This document shows positions 19,201 through 27,011 of a stretch of DNA of 64,000 bases, piece after piece; positions within the stretch are counted from its first letter, which is position 1; each line of letters opens with the position of its first letter. The notes below the pieces were generated by a model. The model was not told the origin of the DNA. It made no database searches and saw only the letters and a program-made list of their open reading frames with translations. Source of the DNA: Picrophilus oshimae DSM 9789 (GTDB lineage Archaea; Thermoplasmatota; Thermoplasmata; Thermoplasmatales; Thermoplasmataceae); assembly GCF_900176435.1 (NCBI RefSeq), contig NZ_FWYE01000004.1:1-64000 (forward strand). The letters run 5' to 3'. Made by a program: the position numbers and the translations under genes.

Positions 19201-20125
19201 TTCAATAAAGATCATATCAAGGCACACCGTGAATTACAATGGAAGATTAAACATAACATTAATGGCAACAATGGATGGAAAACCGCTTAAAAACTATAAA
19301 ATAACATTAACAGCGCAGAACGCCCTTGGTGCAAACCGCGGCACATTCATTGGAGCGCACTCCTCAGCCTTTAATCCGAACTCTCTTGTACTGCAGGGTT
19401 TCACATCAACGTTTGCAAATATCTATGGATCATCAAGCATGCCGGAGATCAATGTTACAACGAATAGTACAGGATATGCAACAGCAGTCTTCACGCCTGA
19501 GATTTACAACCCTGAGAACTATTCAATAATGAATTATCAGTCAAGATATTATATACCATTCGATGAGTTCCAGATCTCGGCAACAGGAAGCAATTCAACG
19601 GCAGCAACGTACATAATGTCAGGTCAGTACCTTTATAAAAACAGCACAGGGCCATTCATATCATACTTTGTTGATGTTTTTGCCGCTGGTTCATACTATT
19701 TAAATGGAGAGTACGCATTAATGGCCGGCAAAAACTATACTATGTACATAAACTCAACAATTGATGGCATGGCAGGACCATATGCACCTGGCATTTCAGG
19801 AAATATCACATCAGACCCTGGATACTTGAACGTAAAATCATTTAACACGGGTTCATCGGGCTCTTTAAGGATAACAATAAATGTGCCGGATCTTTCAAGG
19901 GAAGGCATAGATTACATACATGTTTATGTAAACAACGGCACATCAAAGAGTGTCTATAATTACACATTCTTTATAATACCTGAAAATTCAACGGTAAAAA
20001 ACATTGTTCATACAAAAATTGAGGAGAATCCGCTGAACACATATATACTTGTAATTGCAGTGGTCTTCATGGCATTATTCCTTGCAATGGTTGCAGTTTA
20101 CATAATTGGCAGGAAGAATAAATAA
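16250..20125 (+). CDS. Giant membrane-anchored ABC peptide-binding protein (SBP family 5) with Ig-like repeats
   Basis: A 1291-residue surface protein. A signal segment follows the basic start (VRGKIKKGVALLAFLVVFFMI). Residues about 40-700 resemble an OppA/DppA family 5 solute-binding protein (FADFILSWKIL-like region, GTGPFMM, RSGDVY, FGFIQINPR). The distal half is beta-rich, Asn/Ser/Thr-rich and probably Ig-like. A C-terminal helix (residues about 1265-1287) with basic RKNK tail anchors it. The context suggests capture of muropeptides or peptides, though no ABC permease or ATPase gene is in the window, so the partner transporter must be elsewhere. Confidence 0.82.
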   Translation: MVRGKIKKGVALLAFLVVFFMIATAFSGIQPHNVNPAEPYVSSVNLAGNGTYKFAEVGSVLDISEFSANTVCDFLFLNNIYSTGIQIYPNGTLGPWLLTSWSGEPVSNITTFDPVTGLNESVRYIYTVHIRPGVQWTDWTQSNSNDTYVFSNSTSFVSTSGKTYNYQYKSFYDTLTGSIEPWKPVTMKTYYVQAADFILSWKILDSSLTFSGSFCNIANIVPVNNLTLEYYLTQPISTFVEVTLGTPVLPYHIWVNHDYSSTPGLWNYSKNLPASQSYNLWNLGFNPATGYAPGLIGTGPFMMNGGYSMPRGILLMNNYWELYQNTHYFAGSVKSLSQYMPRLYAIEGISYSSYSAAVAALRSGDVYTIIPSPPQTFLPTIESIPNTYVYTKEGTSFGFIQINPRSSNAPFNITGVREALEYAIPKSYITSVVDEGFDTPGNSVVPSSDVPWHAPDLPVYHFSISRAMETINQTMIRHPGLKYVTSNGKYVLEYHGKPVKMVIQAIVSSQNPLGVEGAEIIAKDWRAMGIQASVEQEALATAIANSNDYDYQSLELGISGISGNPTSFLDLTYNLSEAPAGYYIGPFSGITYNGPVNSSLCPELRDNAYYNGTEITKILDNLTGRLYHVFSIQQQLKIAYMIQYISAQELTYVDITYGVDPIPINNGTFTGITKDSLPLSSFWFWNFVTLHEKSAIKIKTSFETKLQVSVITGKRIYYNGEYGNATVSVRNVFGAPVSGVKIDIGDIPSGGIINVSSITGITNSSGIYKFEFRIPETNSLIYTKDYSGIINITATAVSNKYIPAIGFGHIDVSPVPVAYKILSYNGTLSRNSIENISLEIYNPVTGSPVSGYSYTIQTLAGAVNIISGKNQILSYVSDIDGFGLGSDYVLSNGLKNYNMSSISGVTGANGIIDFGLRENSTFNDSKNTGYETYIFIGNYAAGSSMQGEYGYMTLGQVTSSYNGNGFGIYQPFEIPILISNNNSVSIKIISRHTVNYNGRLNITLMATMDGKPLKNYKITLTAQNALGANRGTFIGAHSSAFNPNSLVLQGFTSTFANIYGSSSMPEINVTTNSTGYATAVFTPEIYNPENYSIMNYQSRYYIPFDEFQISATGSNSTAATYIMSGQYLYKNSTGPFISYFVDVFAAGSYYLNGEYALMAGKNYTMYINSTIDGMAGPYAPGISGNITSDPGYLNVKSFNTGSSGSLRITINVPDLSREGIDYIHVYVNNGTSKSVYNYTFFIIPENSTVKNIVHTKIEENPLNTYILVIAVVFMALFLAMVAVYIIGRKNK

Positions 20126-20266
20126 TTATTTAATATTTTTAAATGCTTTTATATTTAATATACCATTAAATTATAAATAAAAGATCAATGGCAATTTTAA
20201 TCATTTTAAAGATTTTATATTATCTTTGATAATTATATTTATATATATCATCACTTTTTCTTAATA
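20126..20266 (+). promoter_or_regulatory. Promoter region upstream of the AmiE-like gene
   Basis: An AT-rich gap with a T-rich/A-rich end after the binding-protein gene and a TATA-like tract (ttatatttatatatatc, about 20234-20250) about 20-30 bases before the next ATG. A leaderless start is likely. Confidence 0.4.
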
Positions 20267-21319
20267 ATGGAGGATTTTTCAGATCAAATAAATGATCTTA
20301 TTATAAATTCAATACCAGAGGTTTCAACGCTTATATCTGCAGGAATAATGAAAGATGGCGAAATAAAATACCTCGGTTTTCATGGTGGCATACCAGAACT
20401 GAATATTTATAATTGCGATAAAATGCTCTTTGATCTTGCGTCAGTGACCAAGGTCGCGGTAACATCAATGCTTGTTATGAAGCTTCTCGATGCCGGAAGG
20501 ATAGCCCTCGAGGACAATTTAAAATCACTTGGCATGGATATTGACAATATTTCAGGACTTACCCTAAGATCGCTAATTACACATACCAGCGGCATTGGTA
20601 ATTTCCCGCTGCATCTCTATGGGAGATCAAAATCAGATTATCTAAGAATTATATCAATACTTGCAAGGGATTCAGTTATGTACAAAAAGGAGGTTTACAG
20701 TGATATTAATTATATACTCCTTGGCTTTGTGCTGGAAAACATTTACGAAAAGCCCCTGGATTTAATAGCAGAACAGGAACTTTTCAGGCCGTTATCACTT
20801 AAAAACACGTTTTTCAATCCGGCGAATCATGAAATGACGGCACCGACAGAGGTCGATGCCGCACGTGGTTTAATCCACGGTACAGTCCATGATGAAAAGG
20901 CATACGGCCTCGGCGGCGTTGCCGGTCATGCCGGCCTGTTTTCCAACGTTAATGATATATTGAACTACTTTAATGCATTTATTAACTATAAAATTATTTC
21001 AAGGAATACATTTGATTTAATGGTAAAACCACAGAACGAATATCTTGGCGGAATATTCGCAAATGGCTGGATGGTGAAGCTTCCAAGGAAAAGGCATGTT
21101 TCAGAATCATTCGGGTACTCATACTTCATGGGTGATTATTCCGATTATTATACAATAGGGCATACTGGCTTTACAGGTACATCAGTTTGCATTGATTATA
21201 AAAACAAAATAATTGCGGTGCTGCTAACAAACAGGGTCTATCCATCAAGGTCAAATGATTCAATACTAAGATTTAGAAGGCTTTTTCATAATACTGTGTT
21301 TAAAAATTTACTAACGTAA
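20267..21319 (+). CDS. Beta-lactamase-fold serine hydrolase, AmiE/YbbE-like
   Basis: A 350-residue class C beta-lactamase-fold protein with S59-V-T-K62 (SxxK), a Tyr in YSDINYILLG, and HTG in IGHTGFTG. In Bacillus subtilis the relative AmiE (YbbE) is the N-acetylmuramyl-L-alanine amidase that works together with NagZ on muropeptides. Here the gene is likewise followed, 30 bases later, by nagZ, which supports the same role. No signal peptide is seen. Esterase or D-aminopeptidase activity would be the alternative, as the family is functionally broad. Confidence 0.75.
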   Translation: MEDFSDQINDLIINSIPEVSTLISAGIMKDGEIKYLGFHGGIPELNIYNCDKMLFDLASVTKVAVTSMLVMKLLDAGRIALEDNLKSLGMDIDNISGLTLRSLITHTSGIGNFPLHLYGRSKSDYLRIISILARDSVMYKKEVYSDINYILLGFVLENIYEKPLDLIAEQELFRPLSLKNTFFNPANHEMTAPTEVDAARGLIHGTVHDEKAYGLGGVAGHAGLFSNVNDILNYFNAFINYKIISRNTFDLMVKPQNEYLGGIFANGWMVKLPRKRHVSESFGYSYFMGDYSDYYTIGHTGFTGTSVCIDYKNKIIAVLLTNRVYPSRSNDSILRFRRLFHNTVFKNLLT

Positions 21320-21349
21320 CGTTTAATATATCAATGCATTTACATAATA

Positions 21350-22714
21350 ATGAATTATGGTTATTTTATTGAGACCGGAATTCCCGGAGATGATATCGAG
21401 AACATAAAAAAATTTCTTTCAAAATTAAGACCAATGCACATAATATTAATGAGGGGAAACTTCTCGAATAAACGGGAACTTGCCAGTTTAATATCAAAGA
21501 TAAATAAATTTTATATTAACGATCTTAAGTTAAACAGGCCGGTGTTTTCAATAGACCAGGAGGGCGGCAACGTCATAAGGATCAGTGATATTGATTATCT
21601 TCCAAGCAATTACTGCCTTGGATTTATAAACAGGGCAGATATTTCAAGAATGGCAGGCCTTATTACAGGCTCGGAGCTTAGATCCATTGGAATACTCTGG
21701 AACCATGCGCCTGTACTGGATCTTCTGGAATCACCAAAAAATCCTGTGATACTTGAAAGGTCATTTGGTAAGAATTCAAAAAAGGTATCAAAACTCGGGA
21801 AATCGTATATAAATGGACTGCAATCTGCAGGTGTTGCAGCCACCGCGAAGCATTTCCCCGGGCACGGCGGCGTTATTGAGGATTCGCATTTAACAATGCC
21901 TGTTGATAACAGAAATATCAATGAAATAAAAACTTCCATGATGCCATTTGTATCTGCAATTAATTCCGGGGTTAAATCAATAATGCTATCACATGTTCTT
22001 TATTCATCCATTGATGATGTGCCCGCATCATTATCAAAAAGGATCAATGATATATTAAGAAGGGATCTAAATTTCACGGGAGTTTCCGTTACCGATTCAA
22101 TTGATATGAAGGCATTGTCATCGAATTTTTCAATAAGGGAAATAGCAATGAGATCAAATGCAGATATAATAGAAAGCGTTGATCCTGAAACGTCAATTGA
22201 GCTCATGGATTTTATAAAGTTTAAGGATATTAATCGCGATTCATATAAAAGAATAATAAATCTTGTTCCGGATCATTACATAAAAATGCCTGATAAGGGC
22301 ATGTCATTTATATCATATATGTGCGTGAAAAAATTTAGGGGAAAATACCTAAGCAAGGACATTGAAACGGACATAATATTTATGCCGAATATATCAAGAA
22401 CCCTTGTTGAAACCGGAAGGATAGATTATAAAAATGTAATTTCAATGCTTAAAAAAAGAATAAAAAGGATCAATATCTTTGATTATGAAAACTACAATGG
22501 CAGTGCCAGGCAGGTTATAATCATAGGAAGGAATCTGCATATAAAAAATTATGAATTAAAAGATTTAACATTTAAAAAAAGATCTTTTTATATATCAACA
22601 GGGATAAACTGCGATATTAATAATGTGCCAGGGGGAACAGGATACATATCATGCTTCAGCACAAAGCCCGAGAGCGTTTACCTTGCAATACTAAGAGCCT
22701 TTGGACTTATTTAA
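21350..22714 (+). CDS. nagZ: Beta-N-acetylglucosaminidase NagZ (GH3) with C-terminal extension
   Basis: A glycoside hydrolase family 3 enzyme that removes non-reducing GlcNAc from GlcNAc-MurNAc(-peptide). The motif KHFPGHGGVIEDSH at 167-180 carries the His/Asp acid-base dyad typical of NagZ, and D249 (SVTDS) is the nucleophile. SIDQEGG near 68-74 is also conserved. The catalytic part fills about the first 320 residues; a further 130 residues of unclear role follow, making it longer than E. coli NagZ. Lacking a signal peptide, it should be cytosolic. Confidence 0.9.
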   Translation: MNYGYFIETGIPGDDIENIKKFLSKLRPMHIILMRGNFSNKRELASLISKINKFYINDLKLNRPVFSIDQEGGNVIRISDIDYLPSNYCLGFINRADISRMAGLITGSELRSIGILWNHAPVLDLLESPKNPVILERSFGKNSKKVSKLGKSYINGLQSAGVAATAKHFPGHGGVIEDSHLTMPVDNRNINEIKTSMMPFVSAINSGVKSIMLSHVLYSSIDDVPASLSKRINDILRRDLNFTGVSVTDSIDMKALSSNFSIREIAMRSNADIIESVDPETSIELMDFIKFKDINRDSYKRIINLVPDHYIKMPDKGMSFISYMCVKKFRGKYLSKDIETDIIFMPNISRTLVETGRIDYKNVISMLKKRIKRINIFDYENYNGSARQVIIIGRNLHIKNYELKDLTFKKRSFYISTGINCDINNVPGGTGYISCFSTKPESVYLAILRAFGLI

Positions 22715-22722
22715 TATAAAAA

Positions 22723-23796
22723 TTAAAATCCAAGTGCTTTTGGATCTGCAAGCTCGAATCCGGCACCTGGTATATCATGATTTGTTATATATCCATCATT
22801 AAATATAACAGAGTTTTTTGTTATATCATTGTTTAGGCTGCTGAAGCCATCAAGATCAGCATATTTAACTATCTTCCTGCCCAGTGCAAGGTCTATTCCA
22901 TAGGATATTGATACCTTTGTCTCAACCATGCAGCCTATCATGACCGGTATATTATATGCATCGCATATATCAGAGATCTTCACTGCATCTGTTATTCCAC
23001 CGGATTTCATAAGCTTTATATTCACCATGTCCGCAAGCTCATTCTTTAAAATAAATGCGGCATTCTCAGGGTTTTTAACAGATTCATCAACCATTACAGG
23101 AATAAATGATCCTTTCTTAAAACATTTCAGCCCGGTGTAATCATATTCATTTACAGGCTGCTCTATAAATTCTATTTCATATTTGGATATCATGTTTGAA
23201 AGCCTTAGCGCCTGCTTGCAGTTATATGCCTGGTTCATATCAACATATATTATTTTATCATTTCCAATGGCATCCCTGACTGTTTTAACCCTGTCAACGT
23301 CATTATCAATGCCAGAGCCAAGCTTTATCTTAAAAACCTTAACACCATCATTAATAAGATCATCTGCCTCCTTTAATGCAGATTTTGAATCCACAAGATC
23401 AACGGTGAATGAGGTCATTATTCTCTTTTTATGACCGCCAAGCATTCTCTTTAAGGGCATGCCCGCCCTTTTTGATATTATATCATAAATTGCCGTGTCA
23501 ATTGCATTCCTGCTTGCCCTTGATGATACCATGGTTCTCTTCATAAAATCATTAAGCATCTCCGGGTTTTCATCCATGCCTGTCAAATTCTTTGAAAAGT
23601 ACGAAAGCTCATACTCTATTGATCCAGCGGTATCCCCGGTTATCATTGGTGTTGGCACAGCCTCACCGTAGCCGGTTATTCCATCAGCAGTTACCTCAAC
23701 AATGAAACCATCATAGTAATCTGTGCTTCCAAGGGAGATTACAAAGGGCTTTTTCATCCCAATTTTTAATCTTTTAAACTTTATTTCCTCTATCAT
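22723..23796 (-). CDS. L-Ala-D/L-Glu epimerase-like enolase superfamily enzyme (YkfB-like)
   Basis: A muconate-lactonising-enzyme-type epimerase. The barrel motifs are the lysine pair in FKIKLGSG, metal ligands in VDMNQAYN, EFIEQPV and MVDESV, and the second-face Lys in NIKLMKSGG. This K-x-K plus K arrangement is that of dipeptide epimerases. In peptidoglycan recycling it converts L-Ala-D-Glu to L-Ala-L-Glu. An ATG at 23811 is in frame, but a TATA-like tract at about 23815-23825 fits a leaderless start at 23796 (MIEEIKFKRL). Convergent with nagZ. Confidence 0.83.
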   Translation of the reverse strand: MIEEIKFKRLKIGMKKPFVISLGSTDYYDGFIVEVTADGITGYGEAVPTPMITGDTAGSIEYELSYFSKNLTGMDENPEMLNDFMKRTMVSSRASRNAIDTAIYDIISKRAGMPLKRMLGGHKKRIMTSFTVDLVDSKSALKEADDLINDGVKVFKIKLGSGIDNDVDRVKTVRDAIGNDKIIYVDMNQAYNCKQALRLSNMISKYEIEFIEQPVNEYDYTGLKCFKKGSFIPVMVDESVKNPENAAFILKNELADMVNIKLMKSGGITDAVKISDICDAYNIPVMIGCMVETKVSISYGIDLALGRKIVKYADLDGFSSLNNDITKNSVIFNDGYITNHDIPGAGFELADPKALGF

Positions 23797-23886
23797 TATA
23801 TGGTATAACATGCCATATATTTAATTGTATCATTTAGATAATTTAAAAAAAGCATAAGCTTATTTCCTTAAAAGGTATGATATAAC

Positions 23887-25083
23887 ATGGTATTAACAGG
23901 CATAGACCAGATAAACAGCATCTCATGGAAATTAAAAGATAAAAATGTGGGCATTATAACAAATAATATGGCAAGGAATCGCGAACTGGTTTCGTCACTT
24001 GATGTGATAAAATCATTAAATAATGTCAGGAGTTTAACACTGCTAAGCCCTGAGCATGGTTTTTTTGGCGATCTTCAGGCCGGAATACCTGTTGAATCAT
24101 ACTTTGATGATTATCTCAATGTTTACGTTGAGAGCCTTTACAAAAATCCTGGAAATGTTGATAATAATGATATTGACAGCTCCATGAGGGAAATGGATTC
24201 AAAAAGGGATAAATCAAAGTATCCTGATAAAAGCATAATGGAAAAGTTTGATGCTATTATTTACGATCTTCAGGATGTTGGCTGCAGGATATATACATAT
24301 CTTGCAACGATGATATACTCCATGGAGTCATTAAATGATAATGGTACAGAATTTATAGTTCTTGACAGGCCAAACCCGATAACGGGCCTGAATCCGGAGG
24401 GGCCAATTCTTGATGGTGGGCTTGAATCGTTCATAGGTGCGATGCCATTGCCCATGAGGCATTCATTAACCATCGGCGAGGCCGCACTGTTCTTTAATAA
24501 ATATATTAATAAAGAAAGAACAAACCTTAACATAGTTAAAGTTAAAAACTGGAGGAGGAGTTTATGGCATGATGAAACAGGCCAGCCATGGATCATGCCG
24601 TCGCCAAACATGCCTGATCTGGATACCGCCATTGTTTATCCAGGCAGTGTTTTAATCGAGGGCACAAATCTATCAGAGGGGCGTGGAACAACAAGACCAT
24701 TTCAGATCCTTGGCGCACCATGGATTGATGGGGTTAAATTAAGTAAAAAAATAAATGATTTAAAGATTCCAGGCGTAAAGGTCATTGATGTAAAATTTAT
24801 ACCATCCTTTTCAAAGTATTCTGGTATGAAATGCTCTGGAATATACATATATGTAAATAATAGAGATCTGTTCAGGCCATTTAGATTTGCCCTTGAAGTG
24901 ATATCAGAAATAATTGATGTTTACAAAGATTTTGAATTTTATGACAAATACTTTGATAGTGCATCAGGTAATAGAATGGTAAGAAGCATGCTTTTAAAAG
25001 GATACTCCGGTAATGACATCGTTGAAAGATTTGATTTGAACAGGTTTAATATTGATGCAGACGAAATAAAAATATATAATTAA
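23887..25083 (+). CDS. namZ: Exo-beta-N-acetylmuramidase NamZ/YbbC (DUF1343, GH171)
   Basis: A 398-residue DUF1343 protein. Family motifs are LSPEHGFFGDLQAG (E56 within), YDLQDVGCRIYTYLATM, LDRPNPI and EGTNLSEGRGTTRPF. The Bacillus homologue YbbC (NamZ) releases MurNAc from the non-reducing ends of glycan chains or disaccharides. Here it adds the MurNAc-releasing step missing from NagZ. No signal peptide, so it should act on imported fragments. It is divergent from the epimerase gene. Confidence 0.9.
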   Translation: MVLTGIDQINSISWKLKDKNVGIITNNMARNRELVSSLDVIKSLNNVRSLTLLSPEHGFFGDLQAGIPVESYFDDYLNVYVESLYKNPGNVDNNDIDSSMREMDSKRDKSKYPDKSIMEKFDAIIYDLQDVGCRIYTYLATMIYSMESLNDNGTEFIVLDRPNPITGLNPEGPILDGGLESFIGAMPLPMRHSLTIGEAALFFNKYINKERTNLNIVKVKNWRRSLWHDETGQPWIMPSPNMPDLDTAIVYPGSVLIEGTNLSEGRGTTRPFQILGAPWIDGVKLSKKINDLKIPGVKVIDVKFIPSFSKYSGMKCSGIYIYVNNRDLFRPFRFALEVISEIIDVYKDFEFYDKYFDSASGNRMVRSMLLKGYSGNDIVERFDLNRFNIDADEIKIYN

Positions 25084-25086
25084 ACA

Positions 25087-25587
25087 TCAAAGAAAATGGA
25101 GAAAATTTTCTAAAATCCTTTTTTCATCATTTAAATCACCAATTTCTTCAAGTATTTTATAATCCCTGGCGTATTTTAAATCCTCATCATCCCTTTTATA
25201 ATCGATGCATTCAGTTAAAATTTCAACGTTAAAGAATTTTGAAAATATCATTAAGGCCCTTTTTACGTGATAGCATGATGTAACAATGTAGATCCTTGAC
25301 ACATTAATTTTATATTCCTTTAAAAGAATGCCTGTGTAAAAGGCATTCCCAATTGTTGATGTTGACCTTTCCTCAAGGATAATATCTTTATCTATACTAT
25401 GATTTATTACATCTGCTATAAAAGAGGCCTCACTTCTGCATTTAATATTTGTTATTCCTCCAGAGGCTATGGCAACAGCCTCAGGATGCTCTTTCAATAG
25501 CATGGCACCTCTCTTAGCCCTTTCTGTTATTTCATCGCCATGGCAATTTTTATCCAACCTGCAGCCAAGCACTATTAAAATATCCAT
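25087..25587 (-). CDS. DUF218 (YdcF/SanA/ElyC-like) protein
   Basis: A 166-residue Rossmann-like DUF218 domain: LIVLGCRL at the start, ERAKRGAMLL, ASGG, RSTSTIGNAFY, and a TSCYHVKRALMIF motif. Bacterial members SanA and ElyC affect envelope and peptidoglycan precursor homeostasis, though their chemistry is not settled. Unlike those, this copy has no membrane helix. It is convergent with namZ and separated by only 3 bases, so it belongs physically to the wall-degradation cluster; a functional link is inference. Confidence 0.75.
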   Translation of the reverse strand: MDILIVLGCRLDKNCHGDEITERAKRGAMLLKEHPEAVAIASGGITNIKCRSEASFIADVINHSIDKDIILEERSTSTIGNAFYTGILLKEYKINVSRIYIVTSCYHVKRALMIFSKFFNVEILTECIDYKRDDEDLKYARDYKILEEIGDLNDEKRILENFLHFL

Positions 25588-26343
25588 GTAAATTAAATAA
25601 TAAATTCATATATATAGTAGCACAAAGAATATCTAAGATCATCAATCAACATCTCAGGAGCAAAATAAAACCTACAGGAAAGAAGAATAGTGGAATCACT
25701 TTCAAGATTAATGAGAATCTTTCATCGCTTGAAGCAGATGAGATACGTTCTGTATGGGAACAACAATTGATGTGTTTAATATATACAAATGTTCTGGTGT
25801 ATGATACAATAGAGAATTCATCATAATAGGGCAGGTGAGCTTATCGGCAGTTCTGATGATCCAATAATAAATTCGCTTTCAATTTTTAAACCTGGTTTTG
25901 TGCTTCCCAGATACTGAATGGATAATGATAATGTTAGAAGGAAGATCCATGAATTATTGCATGGTGGATATTTTACGATATCCTGGCTTTCCGGAAAACA
26001 ATTGAGAGTGTGACCATGTTCATGATTGAAAACAGGCTTAGTTTTAGAGATTTCAATGACCGGATAATAGAATAAACATTCAAGAAAGGTAACACTAATC
26101 ACATTTGGCAAAATACTGTATAATAAATGCAAGAAGCTTGGAATTCAGGTTATTGAGATATAGTTTAATGAATGGATCGGTCTGGATTCAAGCTCAACAT
26201 TCCTTGTTGGATTACTAAATGCACTTCATACATATAAATTAGAATTCGTTTCCAGGGAGAGGCTTGCACAGGAGGCCATTGAAATGGAGCGTAATATACC
26301 TTTTTTGTATTTTAAGCCCCTTAAAACGCAAATTTGAGGGTGT
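25588..26343 (+). pseudogene. Decayed coding region, unidentified
   Basis: No intact gene lies here. Plus-strand remnants can be read in changing frames, for example a stretch near 25830-25920 (ELIGSSDDPIINSLSIFKPGF), one near 25925-26070 (RRKIHELLHGGYF; MIENRLSFRDFNDRIIE), and one near 26190-26335 (LNALHTYKLEFVSRERLAQE ... ending TGA). Multiple stops and frame changes show an old gene in decay. The family was not recognised. This stretch marks the right edge of the peptidoglycan cluster. Confidence 0.4.
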
Positions 26344-26499
26344 TTATTCATCTTTGACTATGCTTTCATTTACCTTTACTCTGGCGTTGCACTCTGGACA
26401 TCTCGCAATTTTCTTTAAACCTGTAAAATACCATTCATAACCGCATTTATCACATCTTATCAAAATGCCTTTTGGTTTCCTTTGTATTGGTATATTCAA
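26344..26499 (-). CDS. Small zinc-ribbon protein
   Basis: A 51-residue protein starting with TTG (26497-26499). It carries CDKCGYEW and CPECNARVKV, a two-CxxC zinc ribbon 18 residues apart, and a basic N-terminus (QRKPKGILIR). Such small ribbons are common in archaea and bind nucleic acid or act as adapters. Intact in a region of decay, so probably functional, but the exact start is uncertain. Confidence 0.55.
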   Translation of the reverse strand: MNIPIQRKPKGILIRCDKCGYEWYFTGLKKIARCPECNARVKVNESIVKDE

Positions 26500-27011
26500 T
26501 TTTAAAGAACTTTAGATTGTTATAGTAAATATATCTACTAAGAAGATCTATTTATAATATATTTATATTCTATTCCATCAACATTCATCCTTACTATCCT
26601 TAAATATAATCCATTATTCATTTTTATCATTTCATAGCCATTGGCCGTTCCAGATTTAGTGCATACAGTATTCTTTTTTTATTTTGGAAACAAATGGTAT
26701 ATTCTTCCCCGCAAGCAATTTAAATCTCCCTTAATTATAGTAATCTAAATCAAATACCAATATTGACGAGTACAGCATTTTATTATCAATATTTTTTATG
26801 ATATTATCAAACAGTGACGAGTCATTTACATTTAGCATATGATATTAATGCATTCAATGGAACTATAAATAGAAATACAATTGCAGAGACATATATTTTC
26901 TTCTATTTGATATTTCTTTATAATCAATGAAACCGTTTATAAATGTTTTAATAAAAGCATTCCCGGACATATACGGATTAGAATTAATATTTAATTAATG
27001 ATTAACTAGTT
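26500..27011. other. Gene-free spacer before the rhamnosidase gene
   Basis: About 510 bases with no ORF or repeat I can support. The last 100 bases before 27012 are AT-rich and likely hold the rhamnosidase promoter (a tatttaattaatgattaac tract precedes the ATG). Confidence 0.4.

Noticed and set aside
25821-26132. Minus-strand 103-codon frame in the decayed region
   Set aside because: Composition is unlike a real protein, and plus-strand relics read more naturally over the same bases.
25588-26343. An insertion sequence with terminal repeats
   Set aside because: I looked for flanking inverted or direct repeats and a DDE motif and found none; only unassigned coding relics.
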